Source: Brevibacillus brevis
Lineage (GTDB): Bacteria; Bacillota; Bacilli; Brevibacillales; Brevibacillaceae
Direction: 5' to 3'
Length of the DNA stretch: 64,000 bases
NCBI RefSeq assembly: GCF_900637055.1
Contig: NZ_LR134338.1
Span: 3,854,001 to 3,918,000, forward strand
Numbering within the stretch: the stretch's first letter is position 1; each line of letters starts with the position of its first letter. Positions 1-8,270 of this stretch are shown piece after piece. The position numbers were made by a program, and so were the translations under genes. The notes under the pieces were generated by a model. It did no database searches and was not told where the DNA came from. It worked only from the letters and a program-made list of their open reading frames with translations.

Positions 1-1494
1 CGGACGGCCATAACGGTCGGAAACGGTTCGGTTCTTCACAGCATCGAGGTCTGCTTTCTCCCCTTCGAGCCAGCGAGCGATTTGATACGGCATACGCGTC
101 AGCATGATGTCTACCCCGTACTCGGCTTTCAATCGGTATTCCAGTACCTCGAACTGCAGCACACCTACCACGCCAAGAATCAGCTCTTCCATCGGATGGG
201 TGCGGAACAACTGTACCGTTCCTTCCTCGGTCAATTGCATGATCCCTTTTTGGAATTGCTTGTGCTTCATCGCGTCCTTCACCATCACCTTGGAGAAAAA
301 CTCCGGCGAGAAGTGCGGCATTTCTTCGTACTCAAACGATTTTCCGACACAGAGCGTATCGCCGATCTGGAAAATGCCCGGGTCGAAAAGACCGATGACA
401 TCTCCCGCGAACGATTCGTCGACTATTTCGCGATCCTGTGCCATAAACTGTACCGGCTGCGCCAATTTGATGTCTTTGCCAAGACGGACGTGCTTGACTG
501 ACATTCCCCGCTCAAACTTGCCGGAGCAAATACGCAAGAAAGCGATGCGATCTCGGTGAGCTGGATTCATATTGGCCTGGATTTTGAAGATGAAGCCGGA
601 GAACGCGTTCGAATATGGATCGATCAAGCCTTCTGTACTCTTCTTCGCAGAAGGTGCTGGCGCCATTTGCAGGAAGTTGTCCAGGAATGTTTGTACACCG
701 AAGTTATTGATGGCACTACCGAAGAAAACAGGCGTCAGTTGTCCTTTGTTGATCAGTTCCGGATCGTATTCATCTCCCGCAACATCCAGCAGGGAGATTT
801 CGTCCTGCAATTGCTGCCACAGGTCTTGACCGACACGATCACCGATCAATGGATCTTCTGCTCCCTCTACAGGGAAAAAGGAAATTTCCTCGTGCTGTGT
901 ATTGCTTTGATACAGCTCGACACGAGACTTCATGCGGTCAAATACGCCGCTGAAATAACTGCCCATCCCAATCGGCCAGTTCATCGGATAAGAACGAATA
1001 CCCAGTACGCGCTCAATTTCTTCCAAGAGCTCGAATGGATCTTTACCGTGACGGTCCAGCTTGTTCACGAACGTAAAGATCGGAATACCCCGCATCCGAC
1101 AGACCTTGAACAGCTTGATCGTCTGTGCCTCTACCCCTTTTGCTACGTCGATAATCATCACAGCAGCATCAGCAGCCGTCAGCGTACGATACGTATCTTC
1201 ACTGAAGTCCTGGTGACCAGGTGTATCCAAAATGTTGATGTGATGTCCGTTGTATTCGAAATCCATTGCACTGGACGTAACGGAGATTCCACGCTTTTTC
1301 TCGATCTCCATCCAGTCAGAGGTGGCATGCTTTGAATTTTTGCGCCCTTTGACCATCCCTGCTTCACGGATGGCTCCGCCGTAGTAGAGCAGCTTTTCCG
1401 TCATTGTCGTTTTACCCGCATCCGGGTGGGAGATGATGGCGAAGGTACGGCGTTTTGCTATCTCATTTTCCCATTGGGGATTGGATTGACTCAT
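1..1494 (-). CDS. prfC: Peptide chain release factor 3 (partial, C-terminus beyond window)
   Basis: Translational GTPase that recycles RF1/RF2 from the ribosome after stop-codon hydrolysis; cytoplasmic. The reverse strand reads MSQSNPQWENEIAKRRTFAI, then the P-loop HPDAGKTT, the DTPGHQDF switch II motif and the NKLD guanine-specificity motif. A second domain reading VQFMAQDR...AGDVIGLFDPG follows, which is RF3-like rather than EF-G-like. Two ATGs lie in frame (1500 and 1494). The AGGAG ends 7 bases before the one at 1494 and only one base before the other, so 1494 is chosen. The gene runs off the left edge, so about 498 codons of roughly 525 are present. B. subtilis lacks prfC, while many Paenibacillaceae carry it. 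Confidence 0.95.
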   Translation of the reverse strand, partial: MSQSNPQWENEIAKRRTFAIISHPDAGKTTMTEKLLYYGGAIREAGMVKGRKNSKHATSDWMEIEKKRGISVTSSAMDFEYNGHHINILDTPGHQDFSEDTYRTLTAADAAVMIIDVAKGVEAQTIKLFKVCRMRGIPIFTFVNKLDRHGKDPFELLEEIERVLGIRSYPMNWPIGMGSYFSGVFDRMKSRVELYQSNTQHEEISFFPVEGAEDPLIGDRVGQDLWQQLQDEISLLDVAGDEYDPELINKGQLTPVFFGSAINNFGVQTFLDNFLQMAPAPSAKKSTEGLIDPYSNAFSGFIFKIQANMNPAHRDRIAFLRICSGKFERGMSVKHVRLGKDIKLAQPVQFMAQDREIVDESFAGDVIGLFDPGIFQIGDTLCVGKSFEYEEMPHFSPEFFSKVMVKDAMKHKQFQKGIMQLTEEGTVQLFRTHPMEELILGVVGVLQFEVLEYRLKAEYGVDIMLTRMPYQIARWLEGEKADLDAVKNRTVSDRYGRP

Positions 1495-1638
1495 CTTCAT
1501 TCTCCTGTCATCGCAAATAAGTAACACATTCGTTTCCTCTACGATTATACCGACAAATGCTTGCCGCATCCACCTAGTAATTTTTCATGCAGGATCGGCA
1601 AAAATAATGATTTCAAAGATGATCGTATAAGCGCAACG

Positions 1639-1664
1639 AAGGCCACGCAAAAGGCTTTGCGTAG
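1639..1664. repeat. Short inverted repeat between prfC and the M32 peptidase
   Basis: GGCCACGCAAA and TTTGCGTAGCC face each other with almost no loop, so RNA from either strand could fold. There is no convincing U-run on either side. The surrounding 274-base divergent interval holds the promoters of prfC and the carboxypeptidase, but no clear -35/-10 pair could be assigned. Confidence 0.35.
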
Positions 1665-1768
1665 CCAAGTTTCCTAAAAACCGATATAATATTCAGTAGT
1701 AAAAATTTTTTGACTGCATGACTTACATATTAATTGCCAGAATATGACAAATCTACAGGAGGAACCCT

Positions 1769-3289
1769 ATGTCAACGACTGTTGAAACACGTGCGGCCGA
1801 ATTCCGGGACTATGTGAAGAAAATAACCAGCTACACGCAAGCACTGAACGTTCTTTATTGGGACAAGGCCACACAAGCGCCTCGCAATGGGATGGATGCC
1901 CGTTCCGAAATCATCGGGACATTGGCTGGCGAGCAATTCAAGCTGGCGACGTCTAAAGAAATGGAAGCGCTTTTGACGGAGCTGAGTGAGCCATCTGTTC
2001 TCGAAACATTGGATGAAATTACCCGTCACAGTGTGCTGGAATGCAAAAAGGAATTTGACCGCAACAAGAAAATTCCTGCTGACAGGCATCAGGAGTACGT
2101 CGTATTGACCGCCAAGGCAGAAACGGTGTGGGAAGAAGCTCGTGCCAACAACGACTTTTCCATGTTCCAGCCGTATCTGGAGAAAATCGTGAACTTCCAG
2201 CTCGAGTTCATCGAATATTGGGGACATGATGGCAAAAACAAGTATAACACCCTCTTGGACATGTATGAGCCTGGCATGACTGTCGATCAGCTCGATCCGA
2301 TCTTCGCCACCTTACGTGAGAAAACCGTCAAGCTGGTAAAAGCGATCTCCGACTCCCCGAACAAGCCAGACACATCATTCTTGACGAAAAACTTCCCTGT
2401 GGCCGACCAGGAAGCTTTCAGCCGTTATATTCTCGAGAAAATCGGGTACGACTTCAAATCTGGCCGCATGGATCGCAGTGCGCATCCGTTCTGCACCACC
2501 TTCAACCCTGGTGATGTCCGCATTACGACGCGCTACGCTGAAAATGATTTCAATTCTGCGCTCTTCAGTTGTATTCACGAGGCTGGCCATGCGATGTACG
2601 AGCAGAACATCAATCCAGACCTGCTGTTCACACCACTGTGCGATGGTACCTCCATGGGGATTCACGAATCTCAATCCCGCTACTGGGAAAACATGGTCGG
2701 ACGCAGTCTGCCGTTCTGGAATCACTTTTTCGCTGACTTGCAAAAAGCGTTTCCTACCCAGTTTGAAGGCGTGTCTGTCGAAGACCTGCATCGTGCGGTT
2801 AACGCTGTTACTCCTTCCTTTATCCGGACAGAAGCAGATGAGTTGACGTACAACCTGCATGTCATGATCCGCTACGAAATCGAGAAAGGCTTGATCAATC
2901 AAACGATTCAAGTGGCTGATCTGCCAAAAATCTGGAACGAAAAAATGAAAGAATACCTGGGTGTCGAGCCTCCAACAGATGCATTGGGTGTGCTTCAGGA
3001 TGTACACTGGTCAGGCGGAATGATCGGGTACTTCCCGACTTACTCGCTGGGTAATGTGTATGCGGCACAATTCGTACACGTTATGGAGAGTGAGATCGAC
3101 GGCTACGAAGAACTGATCGCAAAAGGCGATTTCGCACCGATCCGTGAATGGCTCAAGGAAAAAATCCATCAATACGGCAAAATGAAAAGTCCTCGTGAAC
3201 TCGTTCAAGCAATTACTGGCGAAGGCACAAATGCGACTTACTTGATGAATTATCTTGAGAAAAAATATACAGACGTATACAAGCTGTAA
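1769..3289 (+). CDS. M32-family metallocarboxypeptidase (Taq carboxypeptidase type)
   Basis: Zinc carboxypeptidase that removes C-terminal residues from peptides, normally cytoplasmic. The 506-residue protein has the M32 hallmark HEAGH (in CIHEAGHAMYEQN) and the downstream GIHESQSRYWEN block that supplies the third zinc ligand. The IRTEADELTYNLH block typical of the family follows. Length matches the usual ~500 residues. The ATG is preceded by AGGAGGAA at good spacing. There is no signal peptide. It is transcribed alone and followed by a hairpin terminator. In Bacillales this enzyme is usually annotated as carboxypeptidase M32 (YpwA type). Confidence 0.95.
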   Translation: MSTTVETRAAEFRDYVKKITSYTQALNVLYWDKATQAPRNGMDARSEIIGTLAGEQFKLATSKEMEALLTELSEPSVLETLDEITRHSVLECKKEFDRNKKIPADRHQEYVVLTAKAETVWEEARANNDFSMFQPYLEKIVNFQLEFIEYWGHDGKNKYNTLLDMYEPGMTVDQLDPIFATLREKTVKLVKAISDSPNKPDTSFLTKNFPVADQEAFSRYILEKIGYDFKSGRMDRSAHPFCTTFNPGDVRITTRYAENDFNSALFSCIHEAGHAMYEQNINPDLLFTPLCDGTSMGIHESQSRYWENMVGRSLPFWNHFFADLQKAFPTQFEGVSVEDLHRAVNAVTPSFIRTEADELTYNLHVMIRYEIEKGLINQTIQVADLPKIWNEKMKEYLGVEPPTDALGVLQDVHWSGGMIGYFPTYSLGNVYAAQFVHVMESEIDGYEELIAKGDFAPIREWLKEKIHQYGKMKSPRELVQAITGEGTNATYLMNYLEKKYTDVYKL

Positions 3290-3310
3290 GCAGTTCTACC
3301 CTTGCTATCC

Positions 3311-3343
3311 AATGTTCTCCTTGCTCAGGGAGGACATTTTTAT
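3311..3343 (+). terminator. Intrinsic terminator after the M32 carboxypeptidase
   Basis: AATGTTCTCC and GGAGGACATT form a 10-bp stem with an 8-base loop, followed by a T-run (TTTTTATT). Confidence 0.8.
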
Positions 3344-3466
3344 TATATGCAGTTACCTTTCGTAACCTACGTACATAAAAGTGCATCCTTCCCCCCGCGG
3401 ATAAATGCTAGTACACTGCACAATATACATGAGATTCCTATTGTCTTGAAAAAGGAGTGTTATCGA

Positions 3467-4186
3467 TTGGCTATCGATCTAAAAGGAAAAACCGCAATCA
3501 TTACAGGAGCAGGTAAAGGCATTGGTCGCGCTACTGCAATTGCTTTGGCAAAAGAAGGCGTGAATCTCGGCCTCTTGGCTCGCTCTGAGGAAAATTTGAA
3601 GCAAGTAGCCAAGGAAGTAGAAGCATACGGCGTGAAGGTTGCGATTGCGACAGCAGACGTCTCCAGCTATGATGATGTCACGACAGCCGTTACCTCTATC
3701 AAAAACGAACTGGGTCAAATTGATATCCTGCTCAACAATGCAGGCGTCGCTAAATTCGGCAAGTTCCTGGAGCTTGAAACAAGCGAATGGGAGCAAATCA
3801 TCCAAGTCAATCTAATGGGCGTATACTACGTGACTCGCGCTGTACTCCCGGGCATGATTGACCAAAACTCCGGTGACATTATCAACATCTCCTCCACTGC
3901 TGGGCAAAAAGGAGCTCCTGTCACCAGCGCGTACAGTGCGTCCAAGTTTGGTGTTCTTGGTCTGACTGAATCGTTGGCTCTCGAAGTGCGCAAACACAAC
4001 ATTCGCGTAACGGCGCTTACGCCTAGCACAGTAGCAACCGATATGGCAATTGACTTGGGTCTGACCGACGGAAATCCTGAAAAGACTATGCAGCCTGAGG
4101 ATATTGCTGAGTTCGTAGTTAGTCAGCTGAAGCTGAACAAACGCATTTTTGTGAAATCCGCTGGACTGTGGTCCACCAATCCATAG
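3467..4186 (+). CDS. SDR-family 3-oxoacyl-ACP reductase-like oxidoreductase (YoxD type)
   Basis: NAD(P)-dependent short-chain dehydrogenase/reductase. It shows the Rossmann motif TGAGKGIG (about residues 13-20), the NNAG structural motif, and the Ser/Tyr-Lys catalytic set in SAYSASKFG. With the TTG start at 3467 it is 239 residues, matching B. subtilis YoxD length. AAAGGAGTG lies 7-10 bases before this TTG, and [14 protein letters not shown] is a canonical SDR N-terminus. A longer in-frame ATG upstream at 3302 would add about 55 residues with no family match and would run through the preceding terminator. The physiological substrate cannot be read from sequence. Confidence 0.9.
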   Translation: MAIDLKGKTAIITGAGKGIGRATAIALAKEGVNLGLLARSEENLKQVAKEVEAYGVKVAIATADVSSYDDVTTAVTSIKNELGQIDILLNNAGVAKFGKFLELETSEWEQIIQVNLMGVYYVTRAVLPGMIDQNSGDIINISSTAGQKGAPVTSAYSASKFGVLGLTESLALEVRKHNIRVTALTPSTVATDMAIDLGLTDGNPEKTMQPEDIAEFVVSQLKLNKRIFVKSAGLWSTNP

Positions 4187-4206
4187 AAATGGCAGGGCAA
4201 AATAAA

Positions 4207-4252
4207 GCGAAAAGAGTCCGCTCGTACACGCGGATTTCTTTTCGCTTTTTTT
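4207..4252 (+). terminator. Intrinsic terminator after the SDR gene
   Basis: GCGAAAAGAGTCCGC pairs imperfectly with GCGGATTTCTTTTCGC and is followed by seven T residues. Confidence 0.85.
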
Positions 4253-4396
4253 CGAAGCCCTGTGAAAACGCTTCTTTTTTGTTCACTTTCTATCCACGAT
4301 TTCTTCACGCCTTATTCACACCTGCCCAACCAAAAATGCCCTCAACTGGAGTATGATGAACATGTAAAACATTTCCACAAAGTGGAGGGTATCCTT

Positions 4397-4546
4397 ATGA
4401 TACAAATGCTGTCGAATTGGTTGTGGGGGAATGAAGAACAAGAAGTCGTTCCATTCGAGACGAAAAGATACGTCCGGAATGAAATGGAGCAATTCACGTT
4501 CAATGAGCCACAGCAAGTGCTGCCGTATCCGCATCCCCAGCTCTAA
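4397..4546 (+). CDS. Small hypothetical protein (49 aa)
   Basis: A 49-residue protein starting MIQMLSNWLWGNEEQEVVPF, acidic and aromatic at the N-terminus, ending PYPHPQL. The internal ATG at 4397 follows GTGGAGGG at good spacing. The longer reading frame from 4262 lacks a ribosome site and overlaps the terminator region. It is closely followed by its own terminator, which supports a real monocistronic gene. No family recognised and no membrane segment. Confidence 0.6.
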   Translation: MIQMLSNWLWGNEEQEVVPFETKRYVRNEMEQFTFNEPQQVLPYPHPQL

Positions 4547-4573
4547 GATCCAATACTTGATCCAATATAATCT

Positions 4574-4601
4574 GAAGCTGCCGAAACTGGCAGCTTTTTT
4601 T
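4574..4601 (+). terminator. Intrinsic terminator after the 49-aa gene
   Basis: AAGCTGCC and GGCAGCTT form an 8-bp stem with a 6-base loop, followed by T7. Confidence 0.85.
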
Positions 4602-4660
4602 GCTCCTTTCTGAAAGCGCTCACTGATGTGCTACAATGTGGTAAACAGGAGGGGTTCGCT

Positions 4661-5239
4661 TTGGTCGAGTTCACAGAAAAATGGTTGCCCACATACATTC
4701 GCCGCGATTTAGCGGTCTTATTTTGCGGTATCAATCCAGGACGTATATCGGCTACGACGGGTTTTCACTATGCCAATCCAGCCAACCTGTTCTGGCGCGG
4801 ATTGTACGAAGGCGGCCTGACACCTCACAAGCTCTTGCCCGAGGAGACCGCTACTCTCTTGGACTACAACTATGGCATTACCGATCTGGTCTCACGCCCT
4901 ACCCGATCCGCAACAGACCTGCGTAACGAGGATTATGCCGCAGGGGCAGAGCTGTTCGTCCAAATGATCCAGACCTACCGGCCTCGTGTCATTTGTTTTA
5001 ACGGAATTACTGCTTTTCGTCACGCAACCGGACAAAAAAAAGAGGCAATTTCACTGGGGCTGCAGCCAATCAGGTACTTTGGGACAGAAGATTGGTCTGG
5101 CAGCTATGTATTCGTCATCCCGTCTACCAGTGGGGCTAACGCATCATTTACACGTGAGGAACGGATTGCCAAATTTACTGAGCTAAGTCATTTTTTACGC
5201 GAGATGAATTGGCACCCTCTTTCCCCCCCTGCTAAGTAG
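4661..5239 (+). CDS. mug: G/U mismatch-specific uracil-DNA glycosylase (Mug family)
   Basis: Base-excision repair glycosylase that removes uracil or thymine mispaired with guanine. The protein shows the Mug/TDG catalytic motif GINPGR with the catalytic Asn, followed by FHYANPANLFWRGLYEGG. The C-terminal intercalation-loop region reads VIPSTSGANA. Length is 192 residues from the TTG at 4661, as expected for the family. That TTG follows AGGAGGGG by about 6 bases. The longer ATG start at 4628 would place the ribosome site inside the gene. It is transcribed with the flanking plus-strand genes. Confidence 0.88.
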   Translation: MVEFTEKWLPTYIRRDLAVLFCGINPGRISATTGFHYANPANLFWRGLYEGGLTPHKLLPEETATLLDYNYGITDLVSRPTRSATDLRNEDYAAGAELFVQMIQTYRPRVICFNGITAFRHATGQKKEAISLGLQPIRYFGTEDWSGSYVFVIPSTSGANASFTREERIAKFTELSHFLREMNWHPLSPPAK

Positions 5240-5312
5240 ATCCTTCAGTGTCAACTACTCCTCTTCTTCCGTACAATACTTCTAGCTCTGTATGCAAGGA
5301 GGGGCATCAGCT

Positions 5313-6302
5313 GTGGACGACCTCATCAAAAAAATCCAGCACAAATACGACATGACTGTTCTGCATCACAAAACCATTCGCGATACATCCAAATCACTCG
5401 TCATTTACTTGGAAACAACCAATGGCAAATTCATCGGAAAATCTTTCCCTCTGCAAAAGGAACGTTTACATTTCATTCTGAATGCAGAAGCGCATTTGCG
5501 CAAAAACGGCGTACTCATCCCCGACATTCAACGTACCAAAAATCAAAAGCGCTACATAACTCATAAAGATAATCTTTACGTTCTCCACCAAAGATTATCC
5601 TGGTCAAATATTGCTTATAATTCTCCTATTCGAATGGAACGGGTCGGCATGGTTTTAGGTAAATTTCATGCGAGGTCGCTCGGTTTTTCCTCCAAGCATG
5701 GCAACCTTTACAATGGCGCAGAAAAATGGTCCCTGGAGTACAAGACAGATTTAGCTGCCCTTGAGAAGTGGGAACTTCGACACGCCGGGAAGAATAATCA
5801 AAAATACGCTACTATCGCGGAATACCTTCCTTTTTTTAAACAAGCAGGGCTGACAGCCAAGAAACATTTGATATCCTCTCCATACTTCTCGAAATGGAAA
5901 AGGGAACCACTGACCAACCACTTTCTCTGTCACGGAGATTTTAACAATGGGAATTTGCTCGTCAGTAATCAAAGAATTGCGATCATTGACTGGGAGGACG
6001 TTCGTTACGATTTTCCGTCCAAAGACATTGCCCGTGTTCTATCGCTTGCTATGCGAAAAAGCAACCAGTGGAACGAGGAATTGTTTTCTCATATATTGCG
6101 TGGCTATCTCCAAGAAAATCCCCTATCGATTGAGCAACTGCATTTGCTCTTTGTCGATCTCGCTTTCCCGCATATCATTGAACGTTTTTTACGCAAGAAG
6201 CTGTATGCCCAGATGAACCTTGCTGAGATTCAACAGTTTTGCAATAGGGAAGCCCTCAAAACCGCCTTTATGTTAGACGAAGTGAAGGCCCATGTATATT
6301 AG
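5313..6302 (+). CDS. CotS-like / aminoglycoside-phosphotransferase-fold protein
   Basis: Kinase-fold protein of the APH superfamily. Features are the Brenner motif HGDFNNGN and, downstream, IIDWEDVRYDFPSKDIAR, whose Asp would bind magnesium. The N-terminal half has a nucleotide-site-like Lys in GKFIGKSF. In Bacilli such proteins include the spore-coat kinases CotS, CotI and YutH, so a coat-associated role is plausible but not shown. The GTG at 5313 follows AAGGAGGGG. The longer ATG at 5292 contains that ribosome site and is rejected. The protein is 329 residues, with no membrane segments. Confidence 0.72.
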   Translation: MDDLIKKIQHKYDMTVLHHKTIRDTSKSLVIYLETTNGKFIGKSFPLQKERLHFILNAEAHLRKNGVLIPDIQRTKNQKRYITHKDNLYVLHQRLSWSNIAYNSPIRMERVGMVLGKFHARSLGFSSKHGNLYNGAEKWSLEYKTDLAALEKWELRHAGKNNQKYATIAEYLPFFKQAGLTAKKHLISSPYFSKWKREPLTNHFLCHGDFNNGNLLVSNQRIAIIDWEDVRYDFPSKDIARVLSLAMRKSNQWNEELFSHILRGYLQENPLSIEQLHLLFVDLAFPHIIERFLRKKLYAQMNLAEIQQFCNREALKTAFMLDEVKAHVY

Positions 6303-6361
6303 ACACAAGGCTATAGCCTGTCTATACACATAGGCCTTCCCTATCTAACTGGGGTATACCG

Positions 6362-8227
6362 TTACGTCTGAGCCATCTTCACCAATGAGCTTTGCTGGCG
6401 CGTATATTGAATGAGCTCCGCCGCCATCTCGTAATAATTGAAAGGTGTAATCAAATAGATGCCATTGAAGTAACGAACGGCCGTGTCGACCAATTCCTTC
6501 GCGATTGCGATTCCTTCCTGTCTGGCGGCCTCTCCCTGTACCTTTTTCATCCGTTCCAGAGCTTCTGTCGACAGCTTGATTCCCGGCACTTCATTATGAA
6601 GGAACTCCGCATTGCGCGAGCTGGTAAGCGGCATGATCCCGATAAAGACAGGAATGCCGATATGCTTCGTCGCCTCGTACACATTCCGAATGGACTCTGC
6701 GTCGTACACGGGCTGTGTCATAATGTAGTCGGCGCCTGCCTCGACCTTCTTTTCCAAGCGGGCAACGGCAGCATCCATATTTCGGACATTCGGATTAAAG
6801 GCTGCGCCCACGATAAACTGGGCTTTTTGCTTTAACGGACGTCCAGAGAACGAAACACCTTCGTTCAACTGCTTCACCATGCGAATCAAATCAAACGAGG
6901 TCACATCAAATACCGAGCTGGCACCTGGCAAGTCACCAAAGCGCGATGGATCACCAGTAATCACCAATATTTGGTCAATCCCCAAAGCGTGCAGCCCCAT
7001 TAAGTGCGATTGCTGCCCAATCAGATTGCGGTCCCGGCAGGCAATGTGCAAGAGCGGGTCGATTCCATGTCTGCTCTTCATGAGTGCCCCGAGAGCCATG
7101 TTGCTCATCCGCACTGTCGCCAGCGAGTTATCCGCCAACGTAATGGCGTCCGCTCCTGCTTTGTGCAACTCGCAGCATCCGTGGAGAAACTGGTCTGCAT
7201 CCAGATCACGCGGCGGATCAAACTCAACAATGATCGTCGTTGCTGTTTTTACGCGCTCGACAATGCTTGGTTTCTCCCTCTCCCTCGTGTTCTGCACAGA
7301 AATCGAAGGACGATCTCCAGCTACGATGGTCGGGTTCACACGCACTTGTGGCTCAAGTGACTCAAGTGCATCCGCAATCGCCTTCACATGGGCAGGCGTG
7401 GTTCCGCAGCATCCGCCAATCAACCGTACCCCCTGCTCACGCAAGCGAAGCGCACTCTGTCCAAAATATTCAGGTGATGATTTAAAGGCGTATTCTCCGT
7501 CAGTCATCCCCAGACGCCCCGCATTCGGGAAAACGGATAAAAGTGCATCTTCTGGAATTACTGTATTTTCAAACGAACGTAGCAATTCTGCGGGACCAAG
7601 GCGACAGTTTAGTCCAATCACGTCAGCGCCTGCTGCTTTCAGCTCGGAAAAAGCGTCTGTCAAAGCGTAGCCATCACGTGTGCGCCCTACTTCCAAAGTG
7701 GCTAACTGCGCGATTACAGGCACATCTGTGAGCGGGCGGATTACCTCGATCGCCAGAAGCAGCTCCTCCAAGTCCAGGAACGTCTCCAGAATCAGTCCGT
7801 CTACCCCAGCATGCAACAGAGCAATTGCCTGTTCCTCATACTGGTCACGGTATTCATCCAAAACCTTTTTCTTCACCCGACCAGCCAAAATCGATCCGAT
7901 GCTCCCAGCCACATAAGCATCATCCTGTGCGGCTTCCCGTGCAATGGCGACTGCTAGCCGGTTAATCCGCGCTACCTTATGCTCCAGACCGTAACGACTC
8001 AACGCATCTCGGTTGGCAGAATACGTATTGGTCTCCAGGAAACGTGCACCGGCCTGATAGTAAGAGGTATGAACTTCATGCACCAAACGAGGGTTGGATA
8101 AACACAGCTCCTCAAAGCTGACGCCAACCGGGACGCCCAGCCCGTGCAGCTGGGTCGCCATTGCACCATCTCCGACAAGCAGGTGGTCTTTCAAATAGGC
8201 TCGTAAATCTTTCTTTCTCGTCGTCAA
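6362..8227 (-). CDS. yitJ: Bifunctional homocysteine S-methyltransferase / 5,10-methylenetetrahydrofolate reductase
   Basis: Fusion enzyme of the methionine cycle. The N-terminal pfam02574-type domain carries DGAMATQLHG and the zinc-binding GLNCRLGP and GGCCGTTPAH motifs. The C-terminal half (about the last 300 residues) is a FAD-dependent MTHFR domain (DPPRDLDADQF, LVITGDPSRFGD, DYIMTQPVYD). The start is set at the TTG at 8225-8227, with GAGAAGGG six bases upstream. The longer ATG reading frame would overlap metH. With 621 residues it matches B. subtilis YitJ. The start lies 43 bases beyond the metH stop, so the two genes should share a transcript under the SAM riboswitch. It supplies 5-methyl-THF to MetH. 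Confidence 0.95.
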   Translation of the reverse strand: MTTRKKDLRAYLKDHLLVGDGAMATQLHGLGVPVGVSFEELCLSNPRLVHEVHTSYYQAGARFLETNTYSANRDALSRYGLEHKVARINRLAVAIAREAAQDDAYVAGSIGSILAGRVKKKVLDEYRDQYEEQAIALLHAGVDGLILETFLDLEELLLAIEVIRPLTDVPVIAQLATLEVGRTRDGYALTDAFSELKAAGADVIGLNCRLGPAELLRSFENTVIPEDALLSVFPNAGRLGMTDGEYAFKSSPEYFGQSALRLREQGVRLIGGCCGTTPAHVKAIADALESLEPQVRVNPTIVAGDRPSISVQNTREREKPSIVERVKTATTIIVEFDPPRDLDADQFLHGCCELHKAGADAITLADNSLATVRMSNMALGALMKSRHGIDPLLHIACRDRNLIGQQSHLMGLHALGIDQILVITGDPSRFGDLPGASSVFDVTSFDLIRMVKQLNEGVSFSGRPLKQKAQFIVGAAFNPNVRNMDAAVARLEKKVEAGADYIMTQPVYDAESIRNVYEATKHIGIPVFIGIMPLTSSRNAEFLHNEVPGIKLSTEALERMKKVQGEAARQEGIAIAKELVDTAVRYFNGIYLITPFNYYEMAAELIQYTRQQSSLVKMAQT

Positions 8228-8270
8228 CTCAATCCCTTCTCTCCTATTTTCATCTATACGTGGTCGGTTT

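Noticed and set aside
82..1335. Plus-strand open frames across the first 1.5 kb
   Set aside because: They are antisense to prfC, whose reverse-strand protein has clear GTPase motifs; the plus-strand translations have no family features or ribosome sites.
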